From NCBI GenBank assembly GCA_024640405.1, contig JAHEFB010000008.1:51454-115453 (forward strand): 64,000 nt of DNA, in the 5' to 3' direction. Positions 1 to 10,567 of the stretch are shown piece after piece. Numbering within the stretch: position 1 is the stretch's first letter; each line of letters begins with the position of its first letter. This DNA comes from Alphaproteobacteria bacterium (lineage in GTDB: Bacteria; Pseudomonadota; Alphaproteobacteria; Rhizobiales; Aestuariivirgaceae). The notes below the pieces were generated by a model, which was not told the origin of the DNA, did no database searches, and was given only the letters and a program-made list of their open reading frames with translations. A program made the translations under genes and the position numbers.

Positions 1-456
1 GGAATCGGACATTCGCCCGGTAATGCGAATTGCGACATCAAACCCTTCCTCTACCAGATCAACCAACCGGTCGTTCAGCGTCATATCAATACTGACGTCC
101 GGATTGACCGAGGTATACTGTCCGAGATAGGGCGCAATATGCCGTACCCCGAATGACATTGGTGCGGAAACGGCCAACCGGCCCTGCGGTGTCAATGTCT
201 GAAGACCAGCAATGCGATCTGCCTCGTCAAGTTGCGCCAGAATATGCCTGGCCCGCTCCAGATAGACGGCACCTGTACTGGTCAGACTGAGCGAGCGCGT
301 GGTCCGGTTCAACAATCGCACGCCAAGATGGGCTTCAAGATCCGCCACATGTCGAGACGCCATGTTGCGTGACATGTCGAGCGCATCAGCAGCGGCGGCG
401 AAGCTGCCGTCATCTACGACCGTCACAAATACTTCAATGGCGCGAAGGCGATCCAT
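1..456 (-). CDS. LysR family transcriptional regulator (partial, C-terminus beyond window edge)
   Basis: Reverse-strand reading from ATG at 456: MDRLRAIEVFVTVVDDGSFAAAADALDMSRNMASRHVADLEAHLGVRLLNRTTRSLSLTSTG..., typical LysR N-terminal HTH; runs off the window start. Confidence 0.93.
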   Translation of the reverse strand, partial: MDRLRAIEVFVTVVDDGSFAAAADALDMSRNMASRHVADLEAHLGVRLLNRTTRSLSLTSTGAVYLERARHILAQLDEADRIAGLQTLTPQGRLAVSAPMSFGVRHIAPYLGQYTSVNPDVSIDMTLNDRLVDLVEEGFDVAIRITGRMSDS

Positions 457-564
457 TTTATCTCCTTATAGGGGATAATATATCCCACATTTGGCAGATT
501 ATCTCCAGCCATTGATGTCCTATTCATGGAACATCAACTCAAAACCACGAAAAGGATACCTTAA

Positions 565-984
565 ATGACCAATGACCAACTCACTGCCAATGGTACCGCG
601 CTACTCCGCGTCACGCTGGGTGTCGCGGCAATTTCGCACGGACTTCTGAAAGTGTTTGTGTTCACCCTGCCCGGTGCCGCCGCTTTCTTCGAATCCCTGG
701 GCCTGCCCGGCTTCCTTGCCTACGTAACAGCGCTTGTCGAGATTATCGGCGGCCTGGCCCTGGCTGCTGGATTTCAGACACGACTGGTATCACTGGCCAT
801 GATCCCGATTCTGCTTGGCGCATTCTGGGCGCATTCCGGAAATGGCTGGGTGTTTTCCAACGCAGGCGGCGGATGGGAATATCCATTATTCTGGGCTTTC
901 ACGCTGGCAGCACAAGCCATGCTCGGCAGCGGCGCTTATGCTATTGATGACATGCAAACCCGCACGGCACCGGCCAAAGCGTAG
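565..984 (+). CDS. DoxX family membrane protein
   Basis: GTALLRVTLGVAAISHGLLKVF...FFESLGLPGFLAYVTALVEIIGGLALAAGFQTRL pattern typical of DoxX. Confidence 0.9.
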   Translation: MTNDQLTANGTALLRVTLGVAAISHGLLKVFVFTLPGAAAFFESLGLPGFLAYVTALVEIIGGLALAAGFQTRLVSLAMIPILLGAFWAHSGNGWVFSNAGGGWEYPLFWAFTLAAQAMLGSGAYAIDDMQTRTAPAKA

Positions 985-987
985 GAT

Positions 988-1030
988 CTGGAGCGTCATG
1001 GGTTCATGTGAACCCATAAAGTTGCTCCAG
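988..1030. terminator. Long stem-loop just downstream of doxX (possible terminator)
   Basis: CTGGAGC ... ATGGGTTCA TG TGAACCCAT ... GCTCCAG nested inverted repeat starting 3 bp after the DoxX stop. Confidence 0.45.
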
Positions 1031-1110
1031 CACTTTGGAAACGAGCAATTTTATGTTTTTTGTTTGTTTCAATCAGAAAACATACTGAGCTACGCCAGGA
1101 GACCATATCA

Positions 1111-1629
1111 ATGTTCAAAAACATCGACCCAGTTCCGCCATCACCTGTCGCCTCGGGCGCACGCATCGGGCATGTTCACCTGAAGGTGGCAGATATCGAC
1201 AGAGCGCTTGAGTTTTATGTCGGCGTGCTGGGATTCAGCGTGAAGCAGCGATATGGCAGGCAAGCTGCCTTCATAGCCGCCGGTGACTACCATCACCATA
1301 TCGGCCTCAACACGTGGGAAAGCCAAGGCGGTTCACCGCCGCCACCCGGGACAACCGGATTATATCATCTGGCCATCCTGTATCCCGAACGTGCTGATCT
1401 GGCTGATGCGCTGAGGCGTGTGCAGCAAGCCGGGTATGTGCTTGATGGAGCGTCCGATCATGGTGTGTCACAGGCATTGTATCTGCGCGATCCGGACGGT
1501 AATGGTGTCGAACTTTACTGGGACCGGCCGGAGACTGAATGGCCACAAAACCAGGACGGTACACTGGCCATGGTCACCGAACGGCTGGACCTGGACGCAT
1601 TGCTGGCAGAAAATCCGGTGTCAGGATAA
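1111..1629 (+). CDS. VOC family protein (glyoxalase/extradiol dioxygenase-like)
   Basis: IGHVHLKVADIDRALEFYVGVLGFSVKQRYG...GLYHLAILYPERADLADALRRV...SQALYLRDPDGNGVELYWDRP; start at 1111 preferred over the track's 1060. Confidence 0.9.
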   Translation: MFKNIDPVPPSPVASGARIGHVHLKVADIDRALEFYVGVLGFSVKQRYGRQAAFIAAGDYHHHIGLNTWESQGGSPPPPGTTGLYHLAILYPERADLADALRRVQQAGYVLDGASDHGVSQALYLRDPDGNGVELYWDRPETEWPQNQDGTLAMVTERLDLDALLAENPVSG

Positions 1630-2364
1630 CCCCGGCCCGGTGATCTCCTTGATCAGCTTGCGATATATTGCCTCCCGATAGGCATCATAATCATTGGCGG
1701 GCAATACGAAGTGGTACGGCCCGCCAATGATCGAATTCCTGAAATAGATATCCAGTGTCGGCCATTCGTTCAAGATGGCCAGTCCGTTGATGGTTATGCC
1801 TCTGGAAATCACTTCGTCGCGCGCAACCTCGACAATCTCGCCACGGTTGTTTCGGCCATCGGAGGATATGTCTATCACCCTCCTTATGGCAGTAAAGGGC
1901 GCTGCGGTAGCGGCAGCGGCTGCAAACTGCAGGGCTGCACCGATTGCCGTCCCGCCTTCGGCCAACTCGCGCTGGACGGAGAACACTGTTTGCGCAAATG
2001 AATTGGCTGAAGCAGGACCGTCAATCACTGTCCACGGCGTGGATAGGGACTGGTTTTCTGCATCAGACCATTGAAACACCGTTACGGCTATGCGCCCCAG
2101 CGGACCGCTTGCAATTGCACGGTGAACTTCCCTAGTCTGGAATGCCTGCCCGATTCCGTCCATTTGCAAACGGAATTCGCGTGAATCCACGGAATACGAA
2201 CAATCCACCGCCAGCACCAGAATGAGGTCGACCTCTCCGCCGGCTTGCGCATTACCCGGACCGGCGAGTTGGACGGCGCCGGCCATTGTTCCGCCCGCTG
2301 CGGCACCAGACAGAAAAAGCATCCGCCTGCGCGATAATAGCTGACGAATGCTCTTGCTGTTCAT
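1621..2364 (-). CDS. DUF1194 domain-containing (vWA-like) exported protein
   Basis: Signal-like N-terminus with RRR; VDLILVLAVDCSYSVDSREFRLQMDGIGQAF...GRIAVTVFQWSD...RRVIDISSDGRNNRG, DUF1194 signature. Confidence 0.85.
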   Translation of the reverse strand: MNSKSIRQLLSRRRMLFLSGAAAGGTMAGAVQLAGPGNAQAGGEVDLILVLAVDCSYSVDSREFRLQMDGIGQAFQTREVHRAIASGPLGRIAVTVFQWSDAENQSLSTPWTVIDGPASANSFAQTVFSVQRELAEGGTAIGAALQFAAAAATAAPFTAIRRVIDISSDGRNNRGEIVEVARDEVISRGITINGLAILNEWPTLDIYFRNSIIGGPYHFVLPANDYDAYREAIYRKLIKEITGPGLS

Positions 2365-2393
2365 GTTGGTTTTGCGTCTCTGACGATGTGTCT

Positions 2394-3461
2394 TTAACCC
2401 GGAGACAGGCCGCGAAGACGCTCAGACCGGCGGCGCAACAATTCCAGAGTGGTCAACAGGGCAATTGAGATCACCACCAGCACCGTCGCCACTGCAAGAA
2501 TGGTTGGCGAAATCTGTTCCCGAATGCCGGAGAACATCTGGCGCGGAATGGTAACCTGGTGCACATCAGCCAGGAAGATTACTGCAACAACCTCATCCAG
2601 CGAGGTGATGAAAGCAAACAGCGCACCTGAGATCATGCCCGGCAAGATCAACGGCATGATCACCCGGCGGAACGTGGTCCAGCCATTTGCACCAAGGCTC
2701 TTCGACGCGCGTATCAGCGAGTTGTCGAAACCGGTCAGTGTTGCGGTGACGGTGATGATCACAAACGGAACTCCCAGCGTGGCGTGAGCCAGAACAATAC
2801 CGAGATCTTCATTGATAAGGCCATCGGGGAAAAACGGAAACGTGTCCTTTTTTGCATAGAAGAAGAACATGCCGGTCGCGGTAATCACCAGTGGCACAAT
2901 CATCGGCGAGATCAACAGGCTTGTTATGGCTGATCTCCACGGCATCTCAGGGCGTGATAGACCCAGTGCCGCAAGGGTGCCGAAAAACGTTGCCATGATG
3001 GTCGCCAGAACAGCAAACTTGAATGAATTGAATGCGGCTTTCACCCAGGTCGCGTTGTTCCACATGTCGGACCACCAGCCGTCAACACGATTGGGATCGT
3101 TCATGCCGAACAGCATGATATCCTGATACCAGCGTGTCGAAAATGCAGCGGGATCAAGCGACATCATGCCTTGTGTGAAACTGAAATAGGGCTCTGAGTT
3201 AAATGACAGCGGCATTATGATGAGCACCGGTGTGATCAGGAAAATAAAGATCATCGTGCAGATCAGCAGGAAAATGTACTGGCCGAACTTCTCCAGCCAC
3301 GTCGCATAAGGTGGCAGATCACTCATGAAGTACAGCGGCAGCCCTATGATTATCGCGAACCCAATTGTGGCAACCAGTGTGCCACTGAACAGATATGCGA
3401 TAACGCACGCCACGCCAAAAGCAATGTAACCGGGTGCGGGCAATTTATCCAATGCGCTCAT
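2394..3461 (-). CDS. ABC transporter permease, spermidine/putrescine (PotC) type
   Basis: Binding-protein-dependent permease with EAA-like loop (ASKSLGANGWTTFRRVIMPLILPGM); in operon with PotA/B/D-like genes. Confidence 0.9.
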   Translation of the reverse strand: MSALDKLPAPGYIAFGVACVIAYLFSGTLVATIGFAIIIGLPLYFMSDLPPYATWLEKFGQYIFLLICTMIFIFLITPVLIIMPLSFNSEPYFSFTQGMMSLDPAAFSTRWYQDIMLFGMNDPNRVDGWWSDMWNNATWVKAAFNSFKFAVLATIMATFFGTLAALGLSRPEMPWRSAITSLLISPMIVPLVITATGMFFFYAKKDTFPFFPDGLINEDLGIVLAHATLGVPFVIITVTATLTGFDNSLIRASKSLGANGWTTFRRVIMPLILPGMISGALFAFITSLDEVVAVIFLADVHQVTIPRQMFSGIREQISPTILAVATVLVVISIALLTTLELLRRRSERLRGLSPG

Positions 3462-3471
3462 GACTTGCTCC

Positions 3472-4752
3472 TCACCCGAACTTCAGATTGTCGACGCCGA
3501 CAAGCTTGTTGTAGATCCAATAAAAGATCAGCACTATTGCAAGAAGAATGGCACCAAGCGCCGAACCCAAACTCCAGTTGAGGGTCTTCTTGATGTGATC
3601 CGCAATGAGATTTGAGATCAGCAAACCATCACTACCGCCTACCAGTGCCGGTGTAATATAGTAGCCAATCGCCAGAATGAACACGAGCAGTGTTCCGGCA
3701 GCAATTCCCGGTATGGTCTGCGGGAAATAGACTTTGACGAATGAATAGGTACCGGTTGCTCCAAGCGACCGTGCTGCCCGCATGTAATAGGGCGGGATGG
3801 TTTTCATCACCGAATACAGCGGCAGGATCATGAACGGCAACAGAATGTGCACCATAGCGACAATCGTACCGGTTTGATTGTAGATCATCTGAATTCGGCT
3901 CTCCTCGGATATGACCCGGGTGAAAACCAGTATGTTGTTCACAATGCCTTCGGTTTGCAGCATGGCAATCCAGGCGGTCGTGCGCACCAGAAGTGATGTC
4001 CAAAACGGCAGCAGCACCATGATCATCAAAAGGTTCGACGTTCGTAATGGCAATGTTGCCAGCAGATAAGACACCGGATAGGCGACCAGCAGGCAGATGA
4101 ATGTAATCAGTGCGGACAGCCACAGTGTCTTGCCCATGATTGGCAAGTAGATCTGGTACAGCGGGTCGGCCATGACAATATCGTTGTTTTCGTCATATTT
4201 CCTATCGGTTGCAGCCAGGTAGAACGACATGGTGTAATTGCTGGAAATGCGTTGCAGCGTCCGCCAGATGTGCTGGTCTTCCCAACGTTTGTCCAGCCCA
4301 ATCAGGGCTTCCTTGTACGGCCCCTCGGTTATGTTCTTGACCTTGCGGGCGGATTTGGTGAACAGACCGCGCGAACCGGGAATCTCGTAATTCACCCGGG
4401 TTGCCAGGTTGCCCACGGTCTTGCCGATCTCATTGCTCTCCCTGGCCGCCGTCATATCCTTGACAAACACTTCGAACGTTGATTCCGGCGGCAAATCCTC
4501 GCCGTCCCATTCCTGAATGACTTTGGAGAAGTTCGGCAACACATCCGGACCGATCGGGCTATATATCGACCGGAAGAGCATTTCGCCGATTGGCAGGACA
4601 AAGGCGACCAGCAGGAACAGCAACAACGGCAGTACAAGCAGCAACGCCTGCATACGCTGGCGTCTGGTGGCGCGGGCCAAAGATACCTTAAGTGGCACGC
4701 CATCGCTGGTGGTGATGTTCTCCGGCGCGCCTGGTGCAGCTACATCGGTCAT
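3472..4752 (-). CDS. ABC transporter permease, spermidine/putrescine (PotB) type
   Basis: Multi-TM permease with AARSLGATGTYSFVKVYFPQTIPGI EAA loop. Confidence 0.9.
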   Translation of the reverse strand: MTDVAAPGAPENITTSDGVPLKVSLARATRRQRMQALLLVLPLLLFLLVAFVLPIGEMLFRSIYSPIGPDVLPNFSKVIQEWDGEDLPPESTFEVFVKDMTAARESNEIGKTVGNLATRVNYEIPGSRGLFTKSARKVKNITEGPYKEALIGLDKRWEDQHIWRTLQRISSNYTMSFYLAATDRKYDENNDIVMADPLYQIYLPIMGKTLWLSALITFICLLVAYPVSYLLATLPLRTSNLLMIMVLLPFWTSLLVRTTAWIAMLQTEGIVNNILVFTRVISEESRIQMIYNQTGTIVAMVHILLPFMILPLYSVMKTIPPYYMRAARSLGATGTYSFVKVYFPQTIPGIAAGTLLVFILAIGYYITPALVGGSDGLLISNLIADHIKKTLNWSLGSALGAILLAIVLIFYWIYNKLVGVDNLKFG

Positions 4753-4834
4753 GTTATGCCTTCTTCCCCGTCCCTGTCGACAGACTAAAATATCGCCAAG
4801 CCATTCACGTCATAATAAAAAGTACTCAATTGGC

Positions 4835-4861
4835 CCGGGCGGATGATGGACACCCGCCCGG
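4835..4861. promoter_or_regulatory. Intercistronic stem-loop between solute-binding protein and permease genes
   Basis: CCGGGCGG ATGATGGACAC CCGCCCGG, 8-bp perfect GC stem in the 127-bp gap after the SBP stop. Confidence 0.5.
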
Positions 4862-4879
4862 ACACGGGCAAAATAAACC

Positions 4880-5965
4880 CTATTGTGCAAGCCAGGCGTT
4901 AAAACGCTCGTTCAGCGCATCCTGGTTGTCTGCCCACCACTCAAAGTCGTTTTGAACAGCGTTGGCCAGGTTGGCCGCTGCTGTTGGCATCTGTGGGCCC
5001 ATGTCGATCTTGCCGTCTTCATATTTGCCCACGAGAGGTGCCGAGGACATACGAGCCGGACCGTACGCAATGTACTTGGCCTGATTGGCAAGCTGCTGGG
5101 TTTCGGTGGAGAACTTCAGGAATTCCATCGCCTTGTCCATGTTTGGTGCACCCTTTGGAATTGCCCAAAGGTCGATGTCCCAAACCTGACCGTCCCAGAC
5201 AATGACGAACGGCTTGTTCTCTGCTGCGACAGCATTGAAGATACGGCCATTGTATGCCGTGGTCATCAGCACTTCACCGTCAGCAAGCAACTGCGGCGGT
5301 TGCGCGCCTGCTTCCCACCACACCGCGGAAGCCTTGATGGTGTCGAGTTTGGCGAATGCACGATCAATTGACTCAGGCTTGGCCAATTCCTCGTATACAT
5401 CCGCAGCAGCGACGCCATCAGCGATCAGCGCAAATTCAAGGTTTGGCTTTGGACCCTTGCGAAGTCCGCGCTTGCCTTCCCAGGTCTTGGTGTCGAAGAA
5501 GTCAGCCATGGTGGTTGGCTTCTTGTCACCGATTTTGGTGTCGTCATAGGCATAGATTGTCGACCAGACGATGTTGGCGACAGCGCACTCATGCAGCGTA
5601 CCGGGCAGGAAATCTTCCTGAGCCGGCTTGCCATCCGCGCCGGCCGGCAATGTAGATGCATCGATTTTCTCAAAGATGCCTTCATCACAACCGCGAACCG
5701 CATCGGACAGTTCTACATCAACAATGTCCCACGACACGTTGCCGGCTTCAACCTGAGCTTTTACCTCGGCAATACCACCGGAATAATCAACCGAATTGAT
5801 CTTGATACCGGTCTTCGCGGTGAAAGGCTCGTGATAGGCCTTCACCTGGCTCTTCGTGTAGGCACCGCCCCACGATACAGCCGTAAGTGAGCCTTCAGCG
5901 CTGGCAGCTGTCGATACAGCTCCTAGTGCCAGAACAGAAAGGCTTGTTGTCAAAAATTTCTTCAT
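4880..5965 (-). CDS. ABC transporter substrate-binding protein (spermidine/putrescine-like)
   Basis: Signal peptide plus GSLTAVSWGGAYTKSQVKAYHEPFTAKTGIKINSVDYSGGIAEVKAQVEAGNVSWDIVDVE. Confidence 0.9.
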   Translation of the reverse strand: MKKFLTTSLSVLALGAVSTAASAEGSLTAVSWGGAYTKSQVKAYHEPFTAKTGIKINSVDYSGGIAEVKAQVEAGNVSWDIVDVELSDAVRGCDEGIFEKIDASTLPAGADGKPAQEDFLPGTLHECAVANIVWSTIYAYDDTKIGDKKPTTMADFFDTKTWEGKRGLRKGPKPNLEFALIADGVAAADVYEELAKPESIDRAFAKLDTIKASAVWWEAGAQPPQLLADGEVLMTTAYNGRIFNAVAAENKPFVIVWDGQVWDIDLWAIPKGAPNMDKAMEFLKFSTETQQLANQAKYIAYGPARMSSAPLVGKYEDGKIDMGPQMPTAAANLANAVQNDFEWWADNQDALNERFNAWLAQ

Positions 5966-6060
5966 CCAGACTTACTCCCTTTGGTAGAACGGCGGCTCAA
6001 CAAAACCGCCGGTAAACCGCCCTGCTCCCACTATTGGGGCAGAACAGAATTATCGAAATC

Positions 6061-7173
6061 TCATGCTGCCAGATCGTCCAGCGCACGGCAATCCTCGGCC
6101 TGCCAGCCCAGTGTCGTTGTCTGACCCTGGGTAAGCTCGTGGTGCTCGGCATTGTTTGGCACCTTGACAATGAAGTCGGGGTGGCCGGCAACCGACATAC
6201 GGGTTCGAATGTGGTCGCCAAGGTAAATCAACTCCTCGACACGGCCTGTAAGGGTAACCGTGTTCGGGGTTTTCTTCGGTTCGATGGCCACACGTTCAGG
6301 CCTGACCGACAGGAGTGTGCGTTCTCCCTTTGAGCTGACATTGACCGCGAGAGCTTTTACCATATCGCCTGAGTCAAGTTTCACGGTCGCCAGCTTGTCT
6401 TTGCCGATTTCCTGAACCGTTCCACGCAGCTTGTTGTTCTCGCCGATAAACTGCGCCACGAAGGAGTTTTTCGGGCGTTCATAAAGTTCTTCCGGACTAG
6501 ATAATTGCTGAATTATACCATCTTCGAACACAGCAACACGATCTGACATCGTCAGGGCCTCAGACTGGTCATGGGTCACATAAACCACGGTAACGCCCAG
6601 CGATTCATGGATATGCTTGATTTCATACTGCATCTGTTCACGCAGTTGCTTGTCCAGCGCGCCCAGCGGCTCGTCCATCAAGACAAGATCTGGTTCAAAT
6701 ACAAGTGCGCGGGCAACGGCCACACGCTGCTGCTGACCACCTGAGAGCTGGGCCGGCCGTCTGCCGCCGAATTCCGGCAGCTCAACCATTTCCAGCACCC
6801 TTTTCACCTTGTCTTCCTGCTCGGACTTCGTCATGCCGCGGACAGCCAGCGGAAAGGCCAGGTTTTCAGCAACCGACATATGCGGAAACAATGCATAGTT
6901 CTGGAAAACCATTCCGATGCCGCGCTTGTGCGGCGGCACGTTGTTGATCGGATTTCCGTTGAGATAAATCTCGCCGTGCGTGGCCGGCTCAAAGCCTGCA
7001 AGCATCATCAGCGTAGTTGTCTTGCCGGATCCCGAAGGGCCCAACATGGTTACAAACTCGCCTGTAGCGATATCGAGGTTCAGATCCTTAACAACAAGCG
7101 TCTCGCCGTCATAGCTTTTCTGAACGTTTTGAAAGCGAACCATTGGCTCGCCGGAATTACCAGCTTTACCCAT
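6061..7173 (-). CDS. ABC transporter ATP-binding protein (PotA-like)
   Basis: Walker A GPSGSGKTT, LSGGQQQRVAVARAL, DEPLGALD, C-terminal TOBE-like region. Confidence 0.94.
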   Translation of the reverse strand: MGKAGNSGEPMVRFQNVQKSYDGETLVVKDLNLDIATGEFVTMLGPSGSGKTTTLMMLAGFEPATHGEIYLNGNPINNVPPHKRGIGMVFQNYALFPHMSVAENLAFPLAVRGMTKSEQEDKVKRVLEMVELPEFGGRRPAQLSGGQQQRVAVARALVFEPDLVLMDEPLGALDKQLREQMQYEIKHIHESLGVTVVYVTHDQSEALTMSDRVAVFEDGIIQQLSSPEELYERPKNSFVAQFIGENNKLRGTVQEIGKDKLATVKLDSGDMVKALAVNVSSKGERTLLSVRPERVAIEPKKTPNTVTLTGRVEELIYLGDHIRTRMSVAGHPDFIVKVPNNAEHHELTQGQTTTLGWQAEDCRALDDLAA

Positions 7174-7473
7174 TCAACACCCCAGTCGACGTTCCACCCA
7201 AATGACCACACATTTTGCTGCACGGTCCCGTTTTTTGTTCAAGCAAACATAAACGCTTGCCTGACGATTTAGCAACAGTGATGATTTTTTCACCATAATC
7301 AACAGCAGAAACGGCTTTTCCTGTTCAATTCACGTCATATTGGCCTGAATGGTTAATACCACGCAACAAACGTGCCAAGTGCGACTGTGATATCGCAGCC
7401 CCATTCCACTGTGCGGCAGGGGTTTTCAAAATACACGGTTGTCGCTTGACGGGAACGCTTCACGTCGCCAAGT

Positions 7474-8514
7474 ATGGCTGGCATGAACAACATAATACAC
7501 ACTCCAACCGATCAGGCATCTGACATGATCGATCCGTTCGGGCGTCATGTGAGTTATCTTCGTGTGTCGGTGACAGACAGGTGCGACTTCCGCTGTGTCT
7601 ACTGCATGTCTGAAAACATGACCTTTCTGCCAAAAAAAGACATTCTTACGCTGGAAGAGCTTGACCGGCTGTGCACGGTGTTCGTCGAAAAGGGTGTCAG
7701 GAAATTGCGTCTGACCGGCGGCGAGCCGCTGGTGCGCCGAAATATCATGTCCTTGTTTGAAAATCTGTCGCGACACCTGAAAACCGGTGTACTGGATGAA
7801 CTGACACTGACCACAAATGGTTCGCAACTTGAGAAGTATGCTTCGCAACTGGTGGACTATGGTGTGAAACGCATAAATGTCTCACTCGACACGATTGACG
7901 CCGCCAAGTTCAAGGACATAACCCGCTGGGGCGATCTTGCCAAGGTGATGGGCGGCATCAGGGCAGCGCAGGCAGCTGGTCTGGCAATCAAGATCAATAT
8001 GGTTGCGTTGAAGAATTTCAACGAAAATGAGATAGAGCCGATGATGGAATGGTGCCATGCAGAAGGTATGGACCTGACCCTGATCGAGACCATGCCGCTT
8101 GGAGAAATCGAGGAAGATCGCACAGACCAGTATCTGCCATTGTCAGTGGTTCGTGCCAATCTTCTGGACAAATATTCGCTGGAGGACATCCCGTACAAGA
8201 CCGGCGGTCCGGCGCGTTATGTTGAAGTCAGGGAAACCGGCGGCAGGCTCGGCTTCATAACACCGATGACCCATAACTTCTGCGAGAGCTGCAATCGCGT
8301 GCGGCTAACCTGTACCGGTACACTGTACATGTGCCTTGGCCAGGACGACGCGGCCGACCTGCGGGGCGCATTGCGCGCTTCGGAAGGCAATGACCTCGTG
8401 AACGCTGCCATTGACGAAGCCATAGGCCGCAAACCGAAAGGCCATGACTTTGTCATCGATCGTCGCACCAGTTCACCGGCTGTTACCCGGCACATGAGCG
8501 TGACCGGAGGCTGA
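7474..8514 (+). CDS. moaA: GTP 3',8-cyclase MoaA (molybdenum cofactor biosynthesis)
   Basis: [35 protein letters not shown] (radical SAM CxxxCxxC), [14 protein letters not shown]-terminal [21 protein letters not shown]. Confidence 0.96.
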   Translation: MAGMNNIIHTPTDQASDMIDPFGRHVSYLRVSVTDRCDFRCVYCMSENMTFLPKKDILTLEELDRLCTVFVEKGVRKLRLTGGEPLVRRNIMSLFENLSRHLKTGVLDELTLTTNGSQLEKYASQLVDYGVKRINVSLDTIDAAKFKDITRWGDLAKVMGGIRAAQAAGLAIKINMVALKNFNENEIEPMMEWCHAEGMDLTLIETMPLGEIEEDRTDQYLPLSVVRANLLDKYSLEDIPYKTGGPARYVEVRETGGRLGFITPMTHNFCESCNRVRLTCTGTLYMCLGQDDAADLRGALRASEGNDLVNAAIDEAIGRKPKGHDFVIDRRTSSPAVTRHMSVTGG

Positions 8515-8713
8515 CGCCGACAATCGAAATCCCGGCAGCTTGTCGCGTACCGCGTTAACAGTAATTGTTAGTTTTACTCTCGCTAACCATAAATCCGGAC
8601 CATAAGTAACTTGCCGGCATTGACATATTTCGACGAGGCACAGAAACAGGCTTGACGGCACAGGCAACCAGGGCCCAGACCTGACAACCGGCATAACTCA
8701 GGGAGAGTTCGCT

Positions 8714-9733
8714 GTGACAATGAATCGACGCAGGGCAATCGCACTTATTGGAGGAGCTGCTGCAACCGCAGGTCTGGCAGCGCCAGCCCTGTCCCAAAAC
8801 AGGAAAATTACTGTCGGCGCCCTGCGCTTCACCAGCCATTCAGGCAGTTTTATCGCCTTCGAACGGGGATACTTTTCCGACGCCGGGCTGGACGTAGAAC
8901 TGAAGTTCTTTCAGGCAGCCCAACCCATGGCAGTCGCTATCGCTTCAGGCAGCATCGATTACGCTGTCACAGCAGTCTCCGGTGGACTGATTTCGCTGGC
9001 CCAAAAGGGCGCGGTAAAAGTCATTGGCGGAGCCTTGACGGAAGAGCCCGGCATAGACGGACAGAAAATCATTGCTTCGGATGTGGCTTTCAAAGCGGGA
9101 GTGACATCACCCAAAATGCTCGACGGCAAGGTTTTTGGCATGTCTACTGCGGGATCCAGCTTCCATTATATGGGATCAAAGATTGCGTCTGCCGAGGGTG
9201 TTTCGCTGAAATTCAAGCCGTTGCAGAAAGTTGGCGCGATCATCGGTGCCCTGAAATCAGGTCAGATCGATGCCTGGTCCATAGTGCCGCACATTGCCAA
9301 GCCACTGGCCAGATCAGGTGCTGCCCATATTATCGGCAACGTTTCGGATTACCTGCCCAACTACCAGATAACCACGGTCTTCACCTCTGCCAGAAATGCT
9401 GCCGAGGAAAAGGCCATGACCCGCAATTTTCTGTCCGGGTTCTCAAAGGGAGTGGCTGACTACAACGCCACCATGATCGAGAGAACCGGCGGGGAGGACG
9501 GTGTCAGCGAAATGGTCAGACTGATCCATAAGTATGTCTATGCGAACCGTCCGCTGGAAAAAGCAGCCCCGTCAATAATCAATGGCACCATGCGACTGAA
9601 CGAAGGCGCTGCGCTTAACGTCACGTCCATCCAGGATCAGTTGAAATGGTTCCAGTCGGAAGCCCTGGTGGATGCCGACATTACGATGGATACGCTTGTC
9701 GATTCCAGCTATGTAAAGACCATCCACGCGTAA
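8714..9733 (+). CDS. ABC transporter substrate-binding protein (NMT1/SsuA-like)
   Basis: MNRRRAIALIGGAAATAGLAAPALSQ signal; SGSFIAFERGYFSDAGLDVELKFFQAAQPMAVAIASGSIDYAVTAVSGG. Confidence 0.88.
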   Translation: MTMNRRRAIALIGGAAATAGLAAPALSQNRKITVGALRFTSHSGSFIAFERGYFSDAGLDVELKFFQAAQPMAVAIASGSIDYAVTAVSGGLISLAQKGAVKVIGGALTEEPGIDGQKIIASDVAFKAGVTSPKMLDGKVFGMSTAGSSFHYMGSKIASAEGVSLKFKPLQKVGAIIGALKSGQIDAWSIVPHIAKPLARSGAAHIIGNVSDYLPNYQITTVFTSARNAAEEKAMTRNFLSGFSKGVADYNATMIERTGGEDGVSEMVRLIHKYVYANRPLEKAAPSIINGTMRLNEGAALNVTSIQDQLKWFQSEALVDADITMDTLVDSSYVKTIHA

Positions 9734-9799
9734 AACACTTTTGTCTGAACAGCATGGTCTGGGCATAACCACCGCCAGATCACCGACGGAGCACCGTTC

Positions 9800-10567
9800 A
9801 TGGATATTCGTCTATCGGGGATCAGTCATTCCTATGACGGCTTCGAAGTATTGCGTGACATTACACTGGACATTCCATCCGGAAAGATCGTTTGCATCGT
9901 GGGGCCTACAGGCTGCGGGAAATCCACCCTGCTGCGTTTGATAGGTGGCCTGGAACGTCCGGCAAAAGGCAGTGTGCTGCAGCTGGGACTGCCGGCTGAA
10001 GACTGTCTCAATCCGCTGACATATGTTTTCCAGGACTTCGCGTTGCTGCCGTGGCGAAGTGTCGCCGGCAATATCTCGCTGGTTCTGGAAGATCACGGCA
10101 TGAAGAAGTCCGCCATAACGGAGATCGTCAACAACGTGCTGGCCCGCACCAAGCTGACGGAGTTTGCGCGCGCGTTGCCAAAGCAGTTGTCCGGAGGCAT
10201 GAAACAGCGTGTGGCGATTGCCCGTGCGCTGGCTGTGAAACCTGCTGTCATGCTGATGGATGAACCCTTGTCGGCGCTCGACAGCCAGACCCGCGAACTG
10301 CTGATGAGCGATCTGGTCAAACTCTGGACGCAGCAGCCATTTACGGCAGTTTATGTGACCCACAATCTGGACGAAGCCGTGCGAATGGGCCACTCGATAG
10401 TCGTGCTGTCTCGTTGTCCCGGCAAAATTCGTGAAATCATTCATCTGGAAAAGCCGCTTGCAGAACGCAGCTACGGCGACGGGGAACTTCAGTTTCGCCA
10501 GAAATACCTGTGGAATCTGATGCGGGACGAAGCTCTTGCTGCCGATGCGGAGTTGGTAAATGTCTGA
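9800..10567 (+). CDS. ABC transporter ATP-binding protein (SsuB/TauB-like)
   Basis: GPTGCGKSTLLRLIGGLE, LSGGMKQRVAIARALAVKP, DEPLSALDSQTR. Confidence 0.92.
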   Translation: MDIRLSGISHSYDGFEVLRDITLDIPSGKIVCIVGPTGCGKSTLLRLIGGLERPAKGSVLQLGLPAEDCLNPLTYVFQDFALLPWRSVAGNISLVLEDHGMKKSAITEIVNNVLARTKLTEFARALPKQLSGGMKQRVAIARALAVKPAVMLMDEPLSALDSQTRELLMSDLVKLWTQQPFTAVYVTHNLDEAVRMGHSIVVLSRCPGKIREIIHLEKPLAERSYGDGELQFRQKYLWNLMRDEALAADAELVNV

